NCBI RefSeq assembly: GCF_003344925.1
Contig: NZ_CP031188.1
Location: forward strand, 1,838,501 to 1,902,500
Direction of reading: 5' to 3'
Source of the DNA: Flavobacterium arcticum
GTDB lineage: Bacteria; Bacteroidota; Bacteroidia; Flavobacteriales; Flavobacteriaceae
DNA: 64,000 nt
Below the pieces are notes generated by a model. The model searched no databases and was not told the origin of the DNA. It saw only the letters and a program-made list of their open reading frames with translations. This document shows positions 39,001-44,860 of this stretch, in pieces; within the stretch, counting starts at the first letter, position 1, and every line of letters begins with the position of its first letter. The position numbers and the translations under genes are program-made.

Positions 39001-40572
39001 AACCGTCTAATGGCAGTTGACCTAAAACCCGACGACCATGATAATCGCCCTGTAGCTATATATACTTATGATGCTGGCGGAGAGCGAACCATACGCTATA
39101 ATTATGACCGTATAGACGTGTATAGTAATGCCGACCAAATTGCCACGCAGACTAATGAAAACATAATGATTTATCCTAGTGGACTAATGATGGGTAAAGT
39201 AAGAGAAGCAGGAGCCTTACGAGATATACCTCTTATTTATACTAAGCATTATTATATAGGTGCTGAGCGAATTAGTGCAAAAACCGCTACAGCACATTAT
39301 TTATGTTATTACCCTAATGGTGTACTGGCAGATATTATGCCTGATTTGCAAGAAACTATGGTAAGACCGCAAAGTACTACAAGTGTTGAAGATGCTGCTA
39401 CAATAGTCTCAGGAGTGTTTAATGTTTTTGGAATTATACCACCTACGTTTAGCCCAGATTATACGCCTGAAGATGATAATACACACAACCAAGGTACTAA
39501 CCTACATAATCCCGCAAAGTTACAAATATTCTATTTCCATCCGGACCATTTGGGTAGTAGCAGTTATATAACCAACAAAGCGGGAACGGTAAGCCAGCAC
39601 ATGGAATACCTGCCCTTTGGAGAAACCCTTGCCGATGAGCATCTAAACTCGCATAACAGCCCGTTTAAGTTTAACGGTAAAGAATATGACGAAGAAACAG
39701 GTAATTATTATTACTCAGCACGTTATTATGATCCTAAATTAAGTATCTTTATATCTGTTGACCCACTGGCACACAAGATGCCAGCTTGGTCACCGTACAA
39801 TTACACATTTAACAATCCAATAAGATATACAGACCCAGATGGTAGAATTCCTATCATTCCTTGGTTATTAAAAGCAGGTGCAGGAGCAGCAGCTGATATG
39901 TTAGCACAGGCGAGTATGGATTATTTATTTAATTCTAATACTACAAGTTGGGGGCAGGCTTTTGATAATGTAAACTATTATCAAGTAGCAAGGTCAGGTG
40001 CTGAAGGATTAATTCCTTGGAGAACACCAGGAGGTAAAATAGGTCGAGCAGCTGCCACAGCAACAGGAGATGTTCTTGTAAATGCAATCAATGACCCAAA
40101 TAATTATACAGCAGAACAAGCAGGTTTAGACTTTGCAACAGGTTTTGTTGGCGACCTTGCAGGAGGTGGGTTTGGACAAATTCTTAATAAGTATGGCTCT
40201 AAAGCTGTCATAAATGGATTGATGGATAAACTGGGTTATAGTGCAACTCAGGTTAGAAAAATGACAGGAGGATTTGATGGCGATGCTGTGAGAAAATGGT
40301 ATAAAAGCAATGTTGATGGTATGAATATAAAAGTTTCCCCCACGGAAGCTAATGCAAGAAGTATTGTTGGACAGAGAAACTCATTTAAACAGCAAGCAAG
40401 AGATTTAATGTCTGACCAAAACGCAGCAGGAAATCTACCTGCGATACAAGATTATGATTATTATTATAATAAATCTTATAATAAAGGTTTAAGAGGAGAT
40501 GCTTTATATCAGGACATCATAAATGGTGGTCAAAAAACAAATGCTACTTACAATAAAAAATATGGTGAATAA
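30070..40572 (+). CDS. Giant SpvB/FG-GAP/RHS-repeat protein with C-terminal toxin-like tail
   Basis: 3500 residues. An apparent signal sequence (about 1-37) precedes ~440 residues without recognised domains. An SpvB/TcB-like region begins near 480 with IKVPQGRGGMQPSLNISYSS. FG-GAP/VCBS calcium-type repeats follow at about 890, 970, 1669, 1766, 1850 and 1945 (e.g. DINGDGLPD). A TcdB middle-type segment is near 1980, RHS/YD repeats run from about 2530, and the RHS core runs from 3154 to DPDG at 3255-3258. This is the architecture of Tc-toxin BC cages and polymorphic toxins, where the shell encloses a cleaved C-terminal effector. The final ~242 residues (3259-3500) are unlike the core: a Gly/Ala-rich linker, then a charged domain ending NATYNKKYG. 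I do not recognise its activity. It has no T9SS domain of its own. Confidence 0.88.
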   Translation: MPTNHFNKLRKSAFVKLLFSSVLSNLILFSQPLQGAIANYNTTKIYLPQGNGYNKTYNEEEVTPFNNVIPNYDDSHNNKTSNSEVYRETATVYYAIEKNGVIGKLNISEGENPYDNFFSIDLPNDINTDKYKATLLYDVYGVKNASQTTKSINNHSAYGGQVVELSNEWVTVKEQVPVSQLQSGRNEIYFNRRANSTYQYKIKNIRIGLEPIDNTSQISEVKASKYAGKYYLQGIVSNSEINSVEVSGYSIPVIDGVFEHIFSEIPENLKELNISYKVAQNNNNFIVSVVESKVEPIFVANNTDIHASQNYLYKNLLSAPLSYESICIAIKDNIETNLTNENEFLIQGLQFKDIRVANDDIEIVTGGDFSAYRIKQSSKGESMPIQIHLKYNDTEIPDGYTVKDVKTFYFDRKQKSWKALAVDSLDYENNEIISSITSEGDTDYINGVIKVPDSPETGSFAPTMISDMKYADPTAGVVSIAPPSPNSNGTVTTGFPIKVPQGRGGMQPSLNISYSSEAGNGWMGLGWNLATPAISINTKWGVPRFDLDNESEIYSLNGSDLVLKNGTEYTNPHRDNDIDRVDERRFYQRKEGAYNLIIRHGNHPNNYWWEVTDKQGNKSFYGGWYNTELSQYQFDNNSVIRVGNSNSNITHWALKATLDTYGNYTLYEYASSISNPFSNSSIEAKYFYLSNIKYTLFNPESSITGQSHYMVDFKRNQYTLGGNTINRSDVIINGRNGYLNIVDDLLTEIHISFNESGQSPQRIRSYKFDYEEKAFKKHQLVTISEYDKTNSLFYSNTIEYHDDIDPNTDAIINSSSTAWNANSSSSNIPAPLQQMASIIPDGSPLGTSTSTGGSIALRAGFGVGFDIFSTNNTIGGAVDYSWSNQDTKVSFIDINGDGLPDKVYEDGSGIYYRPNIGTGFGTSYLIDDINTLSKTNSKTNGKGVDANAFGFGIGGSWSKTSSMTENYFTDFNGDGLPDMMRGNRIKFNITAPLSTNSSYRKFDDDVSLSENKIVPGSINSSIIPDLHLETMDELREEHSQFDHVKVWRAPYDGTVRFENQATLIAKNNDGENANNFRLTIEKSNNNGTDILHTSSLVNAGQTNSFDFNTFNGDFISVSKGDIIFFRIHNLDYGYGGEIEWNPRVIYTDTSAMPYTHDNSSSVIDENGKAIGIFDAEADFMMNNDGGVSIDDGSTSVTLKFNLLNGNFAPGQFSDDIRFIIKKVRIDYSDGSESPQGEWTRKLNYNSGTFVWDFNSISDQLDASEGYRDVYFFYAESDSNVDWSTINWRPSIISNANPSEIIYPPVSYHTYDDNVNQSKYWFSSYDSELISPTEADVLADPNKKFMRLTHTFFDQNTGSLLNGLNDEEFPVKVTWVVKKKIGNTVSLFRDHKVFYIYRLPTNDYIFTKSENINDVLDPTLATNSSYYTCLFYRAQMKDIVDGSGTIYSTFYVNDRRVALNNNTSMTLALDPYAGNYSFTPITVDAPFMVSSPIFLGATYRGWGQFLYNGGMEFERDDEGEITNLNNPATPFGDLPIDVSLFDYESQTSGIENIDPQMDPSSVTAPGGTSSIRYTFYNEENENNKYVNKSIINAIYGFNNNDVLTATVGRFGEGNLHEIYVDEDDILLNETGTFIALKQRSVSKGTSLSGSYSVGSATESKATSRVLNQYLDLNGDRHPDLITDGRIQFTNMLGALSGTPIDNEDNFVSGDRSEDFTVGITLPIKPSSTAPTNQNGIVNGSVNRTNTSVNSGINTSNGKSYDSNQWVDMNGDGLPDKVKLNNEGTIEVWLNTGYGFSEKVTWGSGYGDSLFTSTRNNVGVGAGIGGSFTPNSSFAAGFGASYSTARIAALFIDVNNDGLPDLVIRVSDFNYAYYLNNGKGFETVSSTFYNNNLEIEKDYSLSGNIYGSFTGGFIIPSPAIFVTFKIVFTPSLSFNGSYNEKTIMVQDIDGDGLPDILSKSSNNNNDINARLNKVGKTHLLKKVNTPLGGSWSVTYERDGNTYEMPQSKWVLKTITTNDGFSQDGDYKPNTSEIAVNYGRPNYDRREREFYGYSYISINQVDPATSAIYRTITKAYHNKNYYLSGAEYSTIVRDENNNTLSESTTLYNLLDPDDPVVNMDATEEDSYLQTSLIANAEELFDKSRLFIAPVRVTSKVFENGPALTTVKDFSKYDEYGNLLEYIDYGEDEGDNYKTIIKYVDYNLNNADNAFGLPSRVSVYNLDGSQLLRQRIAGFNHFAKMSSIKIYSSIEEGSKYEFRYDEYGNVNRINDVYNTNAESSIYYKQIVYEPILHTYPISVENSFGENSSVEYEYLFGSPTLTTDVNGQQMRTRIDNKGRVTEVTGPNEMALESVSGPDTAWTIRMEYENSFEPDDYNEGESQHHAITRHFDPEYANGTNITTNELLTVSIVDGFGQPIQVKKTHFSDTTKWLINGFEKKDAFGRVLESYLPVTQTYNGGNSPYYHHISYSSLTDNPVVMTYDAKDRVKTVKQPGETDISSIDYSISDGMLIQKMTTENDGTTQTLDTYTDIRGRQRKTVQNDTKTILYTYNAINELLKVTDENSETSYKYDLAGRVLEVRQPDRGLTTYKYDNANRLIEQSNSNLIINDNQTIKYHYNYDRLVRIEYPQNPLNEVKYTYGAPNDPLATSENAVGRLLKLEDATGVQVYGYGHMGEVTKNLRSVAVAGHHSYWFLTEWQYDSWNRVKQIIYPDREIVNYKYNLGGMIDHIGSEMLGIPSADVQPVVENITYNDYGERTSITYGNGTSTIYDYDERRRMNSLQHNFAGSYQVNKHYTYDVLSNITRIETTQPQNSLPGQGQLGGPVYHKYIYDNFNRLTDAEGHYTGPNDIGTNTYLRQEYELHMEYNNDHTIRKKTQVHWQGEVSSYGPIQQADKIPVHKTSYILDYSQYATGEYVAGDYGYVQQHAPRKIVETPGWVTNPAQNDPRIREKTIEYDANGNQTEIKEKVGELEISLRKNLWDEENRLMAVDLKPDDHDNRPVAIYTYDAGGERTIRYNYDRIDVYSNADQIATQTNENIMIYPSGLMMGKVREAGALRDIPLIYTKHYYIGAERISAKTATAHYLCYYPNGVLADIMPDLQETMVRPQSTTSVEDAATIVSGVFNVFGIIPPTFSPDYTPEDDNTHNQGTNLHNPAKLQIFYFHPDHLGSSSYITNKAGTVSQHMEYLPFGETLADEHLNSHNSPFKFNGKEYDEETGNYYYSARYYDPKLSIFISVDPLAHKMPAWSPYNYTFNNPIRYTDPDGRIPIIPWLLKAGAGAAADMLAQASMDYLFNSNTTSWGQAFDNVNYYQVARSGAEGLIPWRTPGGKIGRAAATATGDVLVNAINDPNNYTAEQAGLDFATGFVGDLAGGGFGQILNKYGSKAVINGLMDKLGYSATQVRKMTGGFDGDAVRKWYKSNVDGMNIKVSPTEANARSIVGQRNSFKQQARDLMSDQNAAGNLPAIQDYDYYYNKSYNKGLRGDALYQDIINGGQKTNATYNKKYGE

Positions 40573-40814
40573 TGTTAGGAGTATTTAAAAAAATAAATAG
40601 AATAATGTGTGAGCGGCTTACTTGGAATCCAATTCAAGGGGAGGAAAGAAAATATTATAGTAATAAATATTCACAAAATGAATGTTGGATACAAATGAAT
40701 GATTTTCCAGAAGAGCCCTTATGGACAATTTTTTATAAAGAACAAACCAAGGATATTGAGGATACACCCATACTTTGGAAAATAAATTACCCAAATAAAA
40801 AACCACTCATTTGA
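40572..40814 (+). CDS. Small protein, candidate immunity protein for the RHS toxin tail
   Basis: An 80-residue soluble protein with no signal peptide and no family that I recognise; it is rich in Trp, Tyr and charged residues (ERLTWNPIQGEE, EEPLWTIFYKEQ). Its ATG overlaps the stop of the RHS gene (TAATG), so it is translated from the same message. A small overlapping gene directly after the toxin tail is the usual place and size of a polymorphic-toxin immunity gene; the role is inferred from position only. Its last codons lie in the left arm of the terminator. Confidence 0.65.
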   Translation: MLGVFKKINRIMCERLTWNPIQGEERKYYSNKYSQNECWIQMNDFPEEPLWTIFYKEQTKDIEDTPILWKINYPNKKPLI

Positions 40815-40826
40815 GTGGTTTTTTTG
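40797..40826. terminator. Terminator ending the RHS/immunity operon
   Basis: Arms AAAACCACTCA and TGAGTGGTTTT with a 2-base centre, flanked by A and T runs. The TGA stop of the 80-aa gene lies in the right arm. The symmetric flanks suggest use on both strands. Confidence 0.85.
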
Positions 40827-40970
40827 TTATAAGATACTTTGTATTTTCCTTTTGGCGATAAAAGCGTCAATGACCGAGAAGATATGTAGTTTATCATCTT
40901 CGGTAAATTTAGAGACTTCCAATATGCGTTCACGAGTGGTTTTATCCATTTGTAATGATTTGGCTACCCT
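40827..40970 (-). pseudogene. C-terminal remnant of a DNA-binding regulator-like gene
   Basis: Read on the minus strand this gives about 47 codons ending VIDAFIAKRKIQSIL, preceded by MDKTTRERILEVSKFTEDDK. The segment resembles the C-terminal end of small helix-turn-helix (XRE-type) regulators in Bacteroidota, a recollection rather than a search result. The frame is closed by a stop at about 40971-40973 and no DNA-binding domain is found upstream, so it is a truncated relic. It ends against the terminator of the toxin operon. A real 40-aa peptide from ATG 40949 cannot be excluded. Confidence 0.5.
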
Positions 40971-41190
40971 TTATAGTTGCATTATTTCTAAGGTTTAGTA
41001 ATAATAGTAAATTTAGACATCTTTCAAGATCAATTTTATGGAGTATAGTGTTTTCAGGTTTTTTTATATTTTCGTGTCAGAACATAACTTTTTATATAAT
41101 AGATTTTTTGAATATACCTAAAAAATTTTAGCATCGAACTCTGATTTTTTGGTAATGTATCAGATGTGTTGATGGCTAAGCAGTAATAAC

Positions 41191-41425
41191 CATTACCCCG
41201 ACCATTTAGGCAGTAGTAGTTATATAACCAACAAAGCGGGAACCGTAAGCCAGCATATGGAATACCTACCCTTTGGCGAAACACTAGCTGATGAACACTT
41301 AAACTCCATAAACAGCCCGTTTAAGTATAACGGTAAAGAGCTTGACGACGAAACAGGAAATTATTATTACAGTGCACGCTATTATGACCCTAAATTTATT
41401 ATCTTTATAAGTGTTGACCCGCTTG
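41191..41425 (+). pseudogene. Displaced RHS core fragment (orphan toxin tip remnant)
   Basis: Translation from 41191 gives HYPDHLGSSSYITNKAG and runs to DPKFIIFISVDPL, nearly identical to residues 3155-3233 of the giant RHS protein (bases about 39534-39770) at both protein and DNA level. The similarity begins and ends abruptly, there is no start codon before an internal ATG at 41257, and the following sequence is unrelated and short. It is a detached copy of the RHS core with its own toxin tail lost. Confidence 0.85.
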
Positions 41426-41496
41426 TATTAGAAATAGGATATGCTTATGGATATTGTTGTCAGAATCTTGTTTATAAATTTAATTTTATGCAATCA

Positions 41497-42255
41497 CTAA
41501 AAAGTGACCGCTACCCCAAAGCCTGCTTGTTCCCTATTATAAAAAGGTATAAACGATACAGAGGTTTTACTTTCTTCCGTTTTTTTTCCGAAAATTTTCT
41601 TTTTTATAAAAGGGTTAACCCAATAAGCAATTTTAGTGCTTAGTATACCAATGCCTGCCCCCGCCATTACATCGGTAAACCAGTGCCTGTCGTTATACAT
41701 TCTGAATAACCCTGTACCCGATGCTACTACATAGCCCGTAATGCCATACCATATAGATACATCTTTATACTCTTGCCATAAAAATTCTGCCCCTGCAAAG
41801 GCGGTTGCTGTATGCCCTGATGGAAATGAGTTTTTAGAACTACCATCTGGACGTTCAATTTTTGTTAATGATTTTAGCCCCATCACACTACCAGCTACAA
41901 TAAGGTATGAGGTGGCAATTACTGTTGTTCTATCTCTAAAGTTACTTTTGCCTTTCACCCCAGCTAGATTAAGAGCATATACAGAAGCCACAGGCGCATA
42001 TTGCGAAAAATCATCAATGGTTATTTTATCATCAATGTTTTCGGTTAACTCATCTCTAATCTCTGTATTCATCCCTTTAATACCGTCGCTTTCAATTCCT
42101 ATAACACCATGCCCAATAAGCAGGGTGGGTATTACTAACTGCTTTACATGAAATTTTGAATTTGATGATGTTATAGTGTCGGTACTACTCATATATTGAG
42201 CTTGTAGCGATAGAACATTTAATAAACATGAAATTAAAAGAAAGGACTTAAACAT
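41497..42255 (-). CDS. PAP2-superfamily phosphatase
   Basis: A 252-residue membrane or periplasmic phosphatase of the PAP2 (lipid phosphate/undecaprenyl pyrophosphate phosphatase-like) superfamily. An N-terminal signal peptide (about 1-19) is present. All three motifs are visible: KIERP, PSGHTATAF and RMYNDRHWFTDVMAG with the R-x5-H-x3-D spacing. Substrate may be a phospholipid, LPS or isoprenoid phosphate; the sequence does not say. Its 3' end lies 72 bases from the RHS remnant, on the opposite strand. Confidence 0.88.
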   Translation of the reverse strand: MFKSFLLISCLLNVLSLQAQYMSSTDTITSSNSKFHVKQLVIPTLLIGHGVIGIESDGIKGMNTEIRDELTENIDDKITIDDFSQYAPVASVYALNLAGVKGKSNFRDRTTVIATSYLIVAGSVMGLKSLTKIERPDGSSKNSFPSGHTATAFAGAEFLWQEYKDVSIWYGITGYVVASGTGLFRMYNDRHWFTDVMAGAGIGILSTKIAYWVNPFIKKKIFGKKTEESKTSVSFIPFYNREQAGFGVAVTF

Positions 42256-42380
42256 AGTGTTGTTTTTATAATTGTACTATGTTATAAACGTACTAGCGTA
42301 AATAAAATTCGGGCTTAAGTTTCAATTTAAGCAAACATTAAGTTTTACAAAATAAGATGTAATATGATTGGGTATAAAAA

Positions 42381-42410
42381 ATAAAAAATCCCTAATTAGG
42401 GATTTTTTAT
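42381..42410. terminator. Perfect 30-base palindrome, bidirectional terminator
   Basis: ATAAAAAATCCCTAA followed by its exact complement. It lies between the PAP2 gene start and the end of the 51-aa membrane gene, so it would terminate the latter on the minus strand. Confidence 0.8.
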
Positions 42411-42433
42411 TTTTATGCTGTCAAAAACTTCTA

Positions 42434-42589
42434 TTACCTTCTGCCTACAGCCAGTCTGTATAAAATACCAATAACTGCCAGTACAAGTAAAATATGGATT
42501 AAAGAGCCTACGGCTTCTCCGAAGCCAAAAAAACCTACTAACCATCCAATAATAAGAATTACAATAATTAACGAAACTAAATCTCTCAT
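42434..42589 (-). CDS. Small membrane protein of the lmo0937/DUF5670 type
   Basis: A 51-codon gene. The product is MRDLVSLIIVILIIGWLVGF at the N-terminus, then FGFGEAVGSLIHILLVLAVI, then GILYRLAVGRR: two hydrophobic helices with a short Gly-rich turn. This is the pattern of the lmo0937-family membrane peptides common in Bacteroidota and Firmicutes, whose function is unknown. Start ATG 42589; a palindromic terminator follows its stop. It is the only gene in the 42256-42778 stretch. Confidence 0.8.
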   Translation of the reverse strand: MRDLVSLIIVILIIGWLVGFFGFGEAVGSLIHILLVLAVIGILYRLAVGRR

Positions 42590-42744
42590 AATAAGTGTTT
42601 TTTAATGTTAGTGAAGTAAAGTTATGAGATTATTTTGTTGTATGTTAGTTTATTAAGATTACTTTAATAGCTAATGTTTTCTTAATAAAAATAGGTGAGG
42701 GTAAATTAATAATGTAAACTAAGGATAATAATTTTTTAATTGAG

Positions 42745-42752
42745 TATTTTTG
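42745..42752 (+). promoter_or_regulatory. Predicted -7 element for kmo
   Basis: TATTTTTG fits TAnnTTTG and ends 26 bases before the ATG. No -33 TTG stands out upstream. Confidence 0.4.
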
Positions 42753-42778
42753 TATAGTATTATATTACAATATTTTCC

Positions 42779-44125
42779 ATGCAAACTCCCTTAAAAATTG
42801 CAGTAGTAGGCTCTGGACTGGTAGGGTCATTACTAGCAATATACCTCAAAAGAGCAGGACACACAGTACATGTTTTTGATAGAAGTCAAGATATCAGGAC
42901 AGTAGAGTTCTCCGGACGTTCAATAAATCTTGCTATGTCTCATCGAGGCTGGAAAGCATTAGACGATCTTGGTCTTGGAGATGAGATACGAGAAATAGCC
43001 ATACCTATGGATAAACGAGCCATACATAATGTAGGGCAGTCACTTAATTATCAATATTACGGTAAAGAAGGAGAAAGTATTTACTCTATATCTCGTGGAG
43101 TGCTTAACAGGAAAATGATTTCGCTTGCAGAAGAAGAGGGTGTTAACTTTTTCTTCGAAACTAAAATTTGGGATGTCACTATGGCTACCGCTACCTTGCA
43201 TACAGGAGAAACAGAACAAGGTGAGTGGGGAGAGTTAGATTATGATATGGTATTTGGTGCAGATGGGGCTTTCTCTAGAGTAAGACACAGAATGCAACGT
43301 CAAAGTATGTTTAACTACTCGCAAGAGTTTTTAAACTTAGGTTATAAAGAGCTTAATATCCCTGCCAATGAAGATGGTACCCATAAGCTAGATAAAAACT
43401 CACTACATATATGGCCAAGGCACAATTTTATGCTTATAGCATTGCCTAATCTCGATGGTAGTTTTACCTGTACACTTTTTATGCCGTTTGAAGGCGAAAA
43501 TTCTTTTGAGTCATTAAAAGATAAAGAAACGCTGAAACAGTTTTTTGCACATTATTTCCCATCTACTATAGATGTAATACCAGAGCTGGTCGAAGATTTC
43601 TTTAAAAACCCTACAAGTACACTGGTTACCATGAAGTGTTACCCGTGGACGTATAATGATAAAGTTGCCCTTATAGGCGATGCTTGTCATGCTATAGTGC
43701 CTTTTTATGGACACGGAATGAATGCTGGTTTTGAAGATATTACTATACTGAATCAGATAATGCAAGAATATGGCGACGACTGGAACCGTATTTTTAAAGA
43801 ATATGAACAAAGTCGTAAACCTGATACAGATGCTATAGCCGAATTATCGTACCGTAATTTTATGGAGATGAGCTCTAAAACAGCAGATGAAAACTTTCTT
43901 TTACAAAAGAAAATAGAGAAACGCTTCTCAGAAAAATATCCTGAAAAATGGATACCACTATATAGTAGAGTAACTTTTAGTCACAGACCATATAGTGAAG
44001 CACTAGCAATTGGCGATCAGCAAAAAGCGATCATGAATGAGGTAATGCAAATGGACAACATCCATGAGCTATGGGATAGCATAGTAGTAGAAAATAAAAT
44101 AATAGAACTACTAGCAGGTAAATAG
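42779..44125 (+). CDS. kmo: Kynurenine 3-monooxygenase (FAD-dependent)
   Basis: Hydroxylates L-kynurenine to 3-hydroxykynurenine with NADPH and O2, a step of tryptophan breakdown and de novo NAD+ synthesis in some bacteria. Class A flavoprotein monooxygenase with the FAD loop VVGSGLVGSLLAIYL (about residues 9-23) and the GDACHAIVPFYGHGMNAGFED motif near 300 (interrupted here only by normal variation). Sequence segments SGRSINLAMSHRGW and LNRKMISLAEEEG are Kmo-typical. 448 residues, normal length; the C-terminus may associate with membrane. No other kynurenine-pathway gene lies in the window. Confidence 0.93.
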   Translation: MQTPLKIAVVGSGLVGSLLAIYLKRAGHTVHVFDRSQDIRTVEFSGRSINLAMSHRGWKALDDLGLGDEIREIAIPMDKRAIHNVGQSLNYQYYGKEGESIYSISRGVLNRKMISLAEEEGVNFFFETKIWDVTMATATLHTGETEQGEWGELDYDMVFGADGAFSRVRHRMQRQSMFNYSQEFLNLGYKELNIPANEDGTHKLDKNSLHIWPRHNFMLIALPNLDGSFTCTLFMPFEGENSFESLKDKETLKQFFAHYFPSTIDVIPELVEDFFKNPTSTLVTMKCYPWTYNDKVALIGDACHAIVPFYGHGMNAGFEDITILNQIMQEYGDDWNRIFKEYEQSRKPDTDAIAELSYRNFMEMSSKTADENFLLQKKIEKRFSEKYPEKWIPLYSRVTFSHRPYSEALAIGDQQKAIMNEVMQMDNIHELWDSIVVENKIIELLAGK

Positions 44126-44141
44126 ATTGCGTTTTTTTTAA

Positions 44142-44507
44142 CTATTCACTATCGCGGTGTGCGGTTTCTATAGTAAAAGCGGGCATGCATATCGCTATAT
44201 ATTCACAAGGTTCATTAAAAGGGTTGGCATATTGCACCCTTGCTCCTTTTTTTATTTTTATCGATTGTCCTGCTTCAAGTATAACCTTTTCTCCATCAAT
44301 AGTAAATTGCTTCTTGCCTTTTATTATATAGGTGTATTCGTCAAAATCAGGTTTTTGGTGTGGTTCACTCCATTCAGGCGGTGCTACCATATGTGCAATA
44401 GATAACTGAGCATTGCTGTCAGATGCTTTCCCGAAGTGTTCTTCAATAAGTTTACCATCATTAGTTGGTACTATAAAAGGAGTTGTTTGTATAACAAAGT
44501 TTTTCAT
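44142..44507 (-). CDS. Cupin-domain protein
   Basis: A 121-residue single cupin barrel. The metal-site motif runs through EPHQKPDFDEYTYIIKGKK (about residues 48-66) and the second motif GARVQYANPF follows near 90. The His/Glu ligands look retained, so it probably binds a metal. The family includes small dioxygenases and sugar-binding proteins; the substrate is unknown. It reads opposite to kmo and converges on it with a 16-base gap, so there is no operon link. Confidence 0.8.
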   Translation of the reverse strand: MKNFVIQTTPFIVPTNDGKLIEEHFGKASDSNAQLSIAHMVAPPEWSEPHQKPDFDEYTYIIKGKKQFTIDGEKVILEAGQSIKIKKGARVQYANPFNEPCEYIAICMPAFTIETAHRDSE

Positions 44508-44860
44508 GACATATAGGGTTTAAATGGTGTTAGTGAATTGTTATTATGAAAAATATAATCTCTTCACAATAAAATAGTATGAATTGTGTTATTTATAAGT
44601 AATCTATATTAAATTAAAATTATTATTAAGAAATAAGGGTTTCGTTTTGTGAAAAATAAATTTATGTAAATAAATTGGCTTTAAATGTAAAGTTATAGTT
44701 AGGAATGCTATAATAAATTAATGTTAAGAAGTAATAAAAAAAACCTTTTTGTTTTTTTTTATTAGTTAAAAAATTAAATTTGCCAATCTTATATAAATTA
44801 TAAGATAAACAACAAGAAACTATTATTTAAAAAAAATCAAAAACTAAATTTTTTAGAAAA
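44508..44860. other. AT-rich promoter region of the exbB cluster
   Basis: 353 bases without a gene. It contains oligo-T and oligo-A tracts (44740-44762) and one -7-like element at 44775. The long untranslated stretch before exbB suggests regulated expression, for example by a metal or stress signal, but no operator is recognisable. Confidence 0.4.
44775..44782 (+). promoter_or_regulatory. Predicted -7 element for exbB-tonB operon
   Basis: TAAATTTG matches TAnnTTTG, about 78 bases upstream of exbB; a TTG at 44749 lies slightly further upstream than ideal. Confidence 0.4.

Noticed and set aside
41257..41643. 128-codon frame beginning in the RHS remnant
   Set aside because: Only the first part is RHS-derived; the rest runs through the antisense end of the PAP2 gene. 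It is a relic, not an intact gene.
41741..42151. 136-codon plus-strand frame
   Set aside because: Antisense to the PAP2 phosphatase, whose catalytic motifs are clear on the minus strand.
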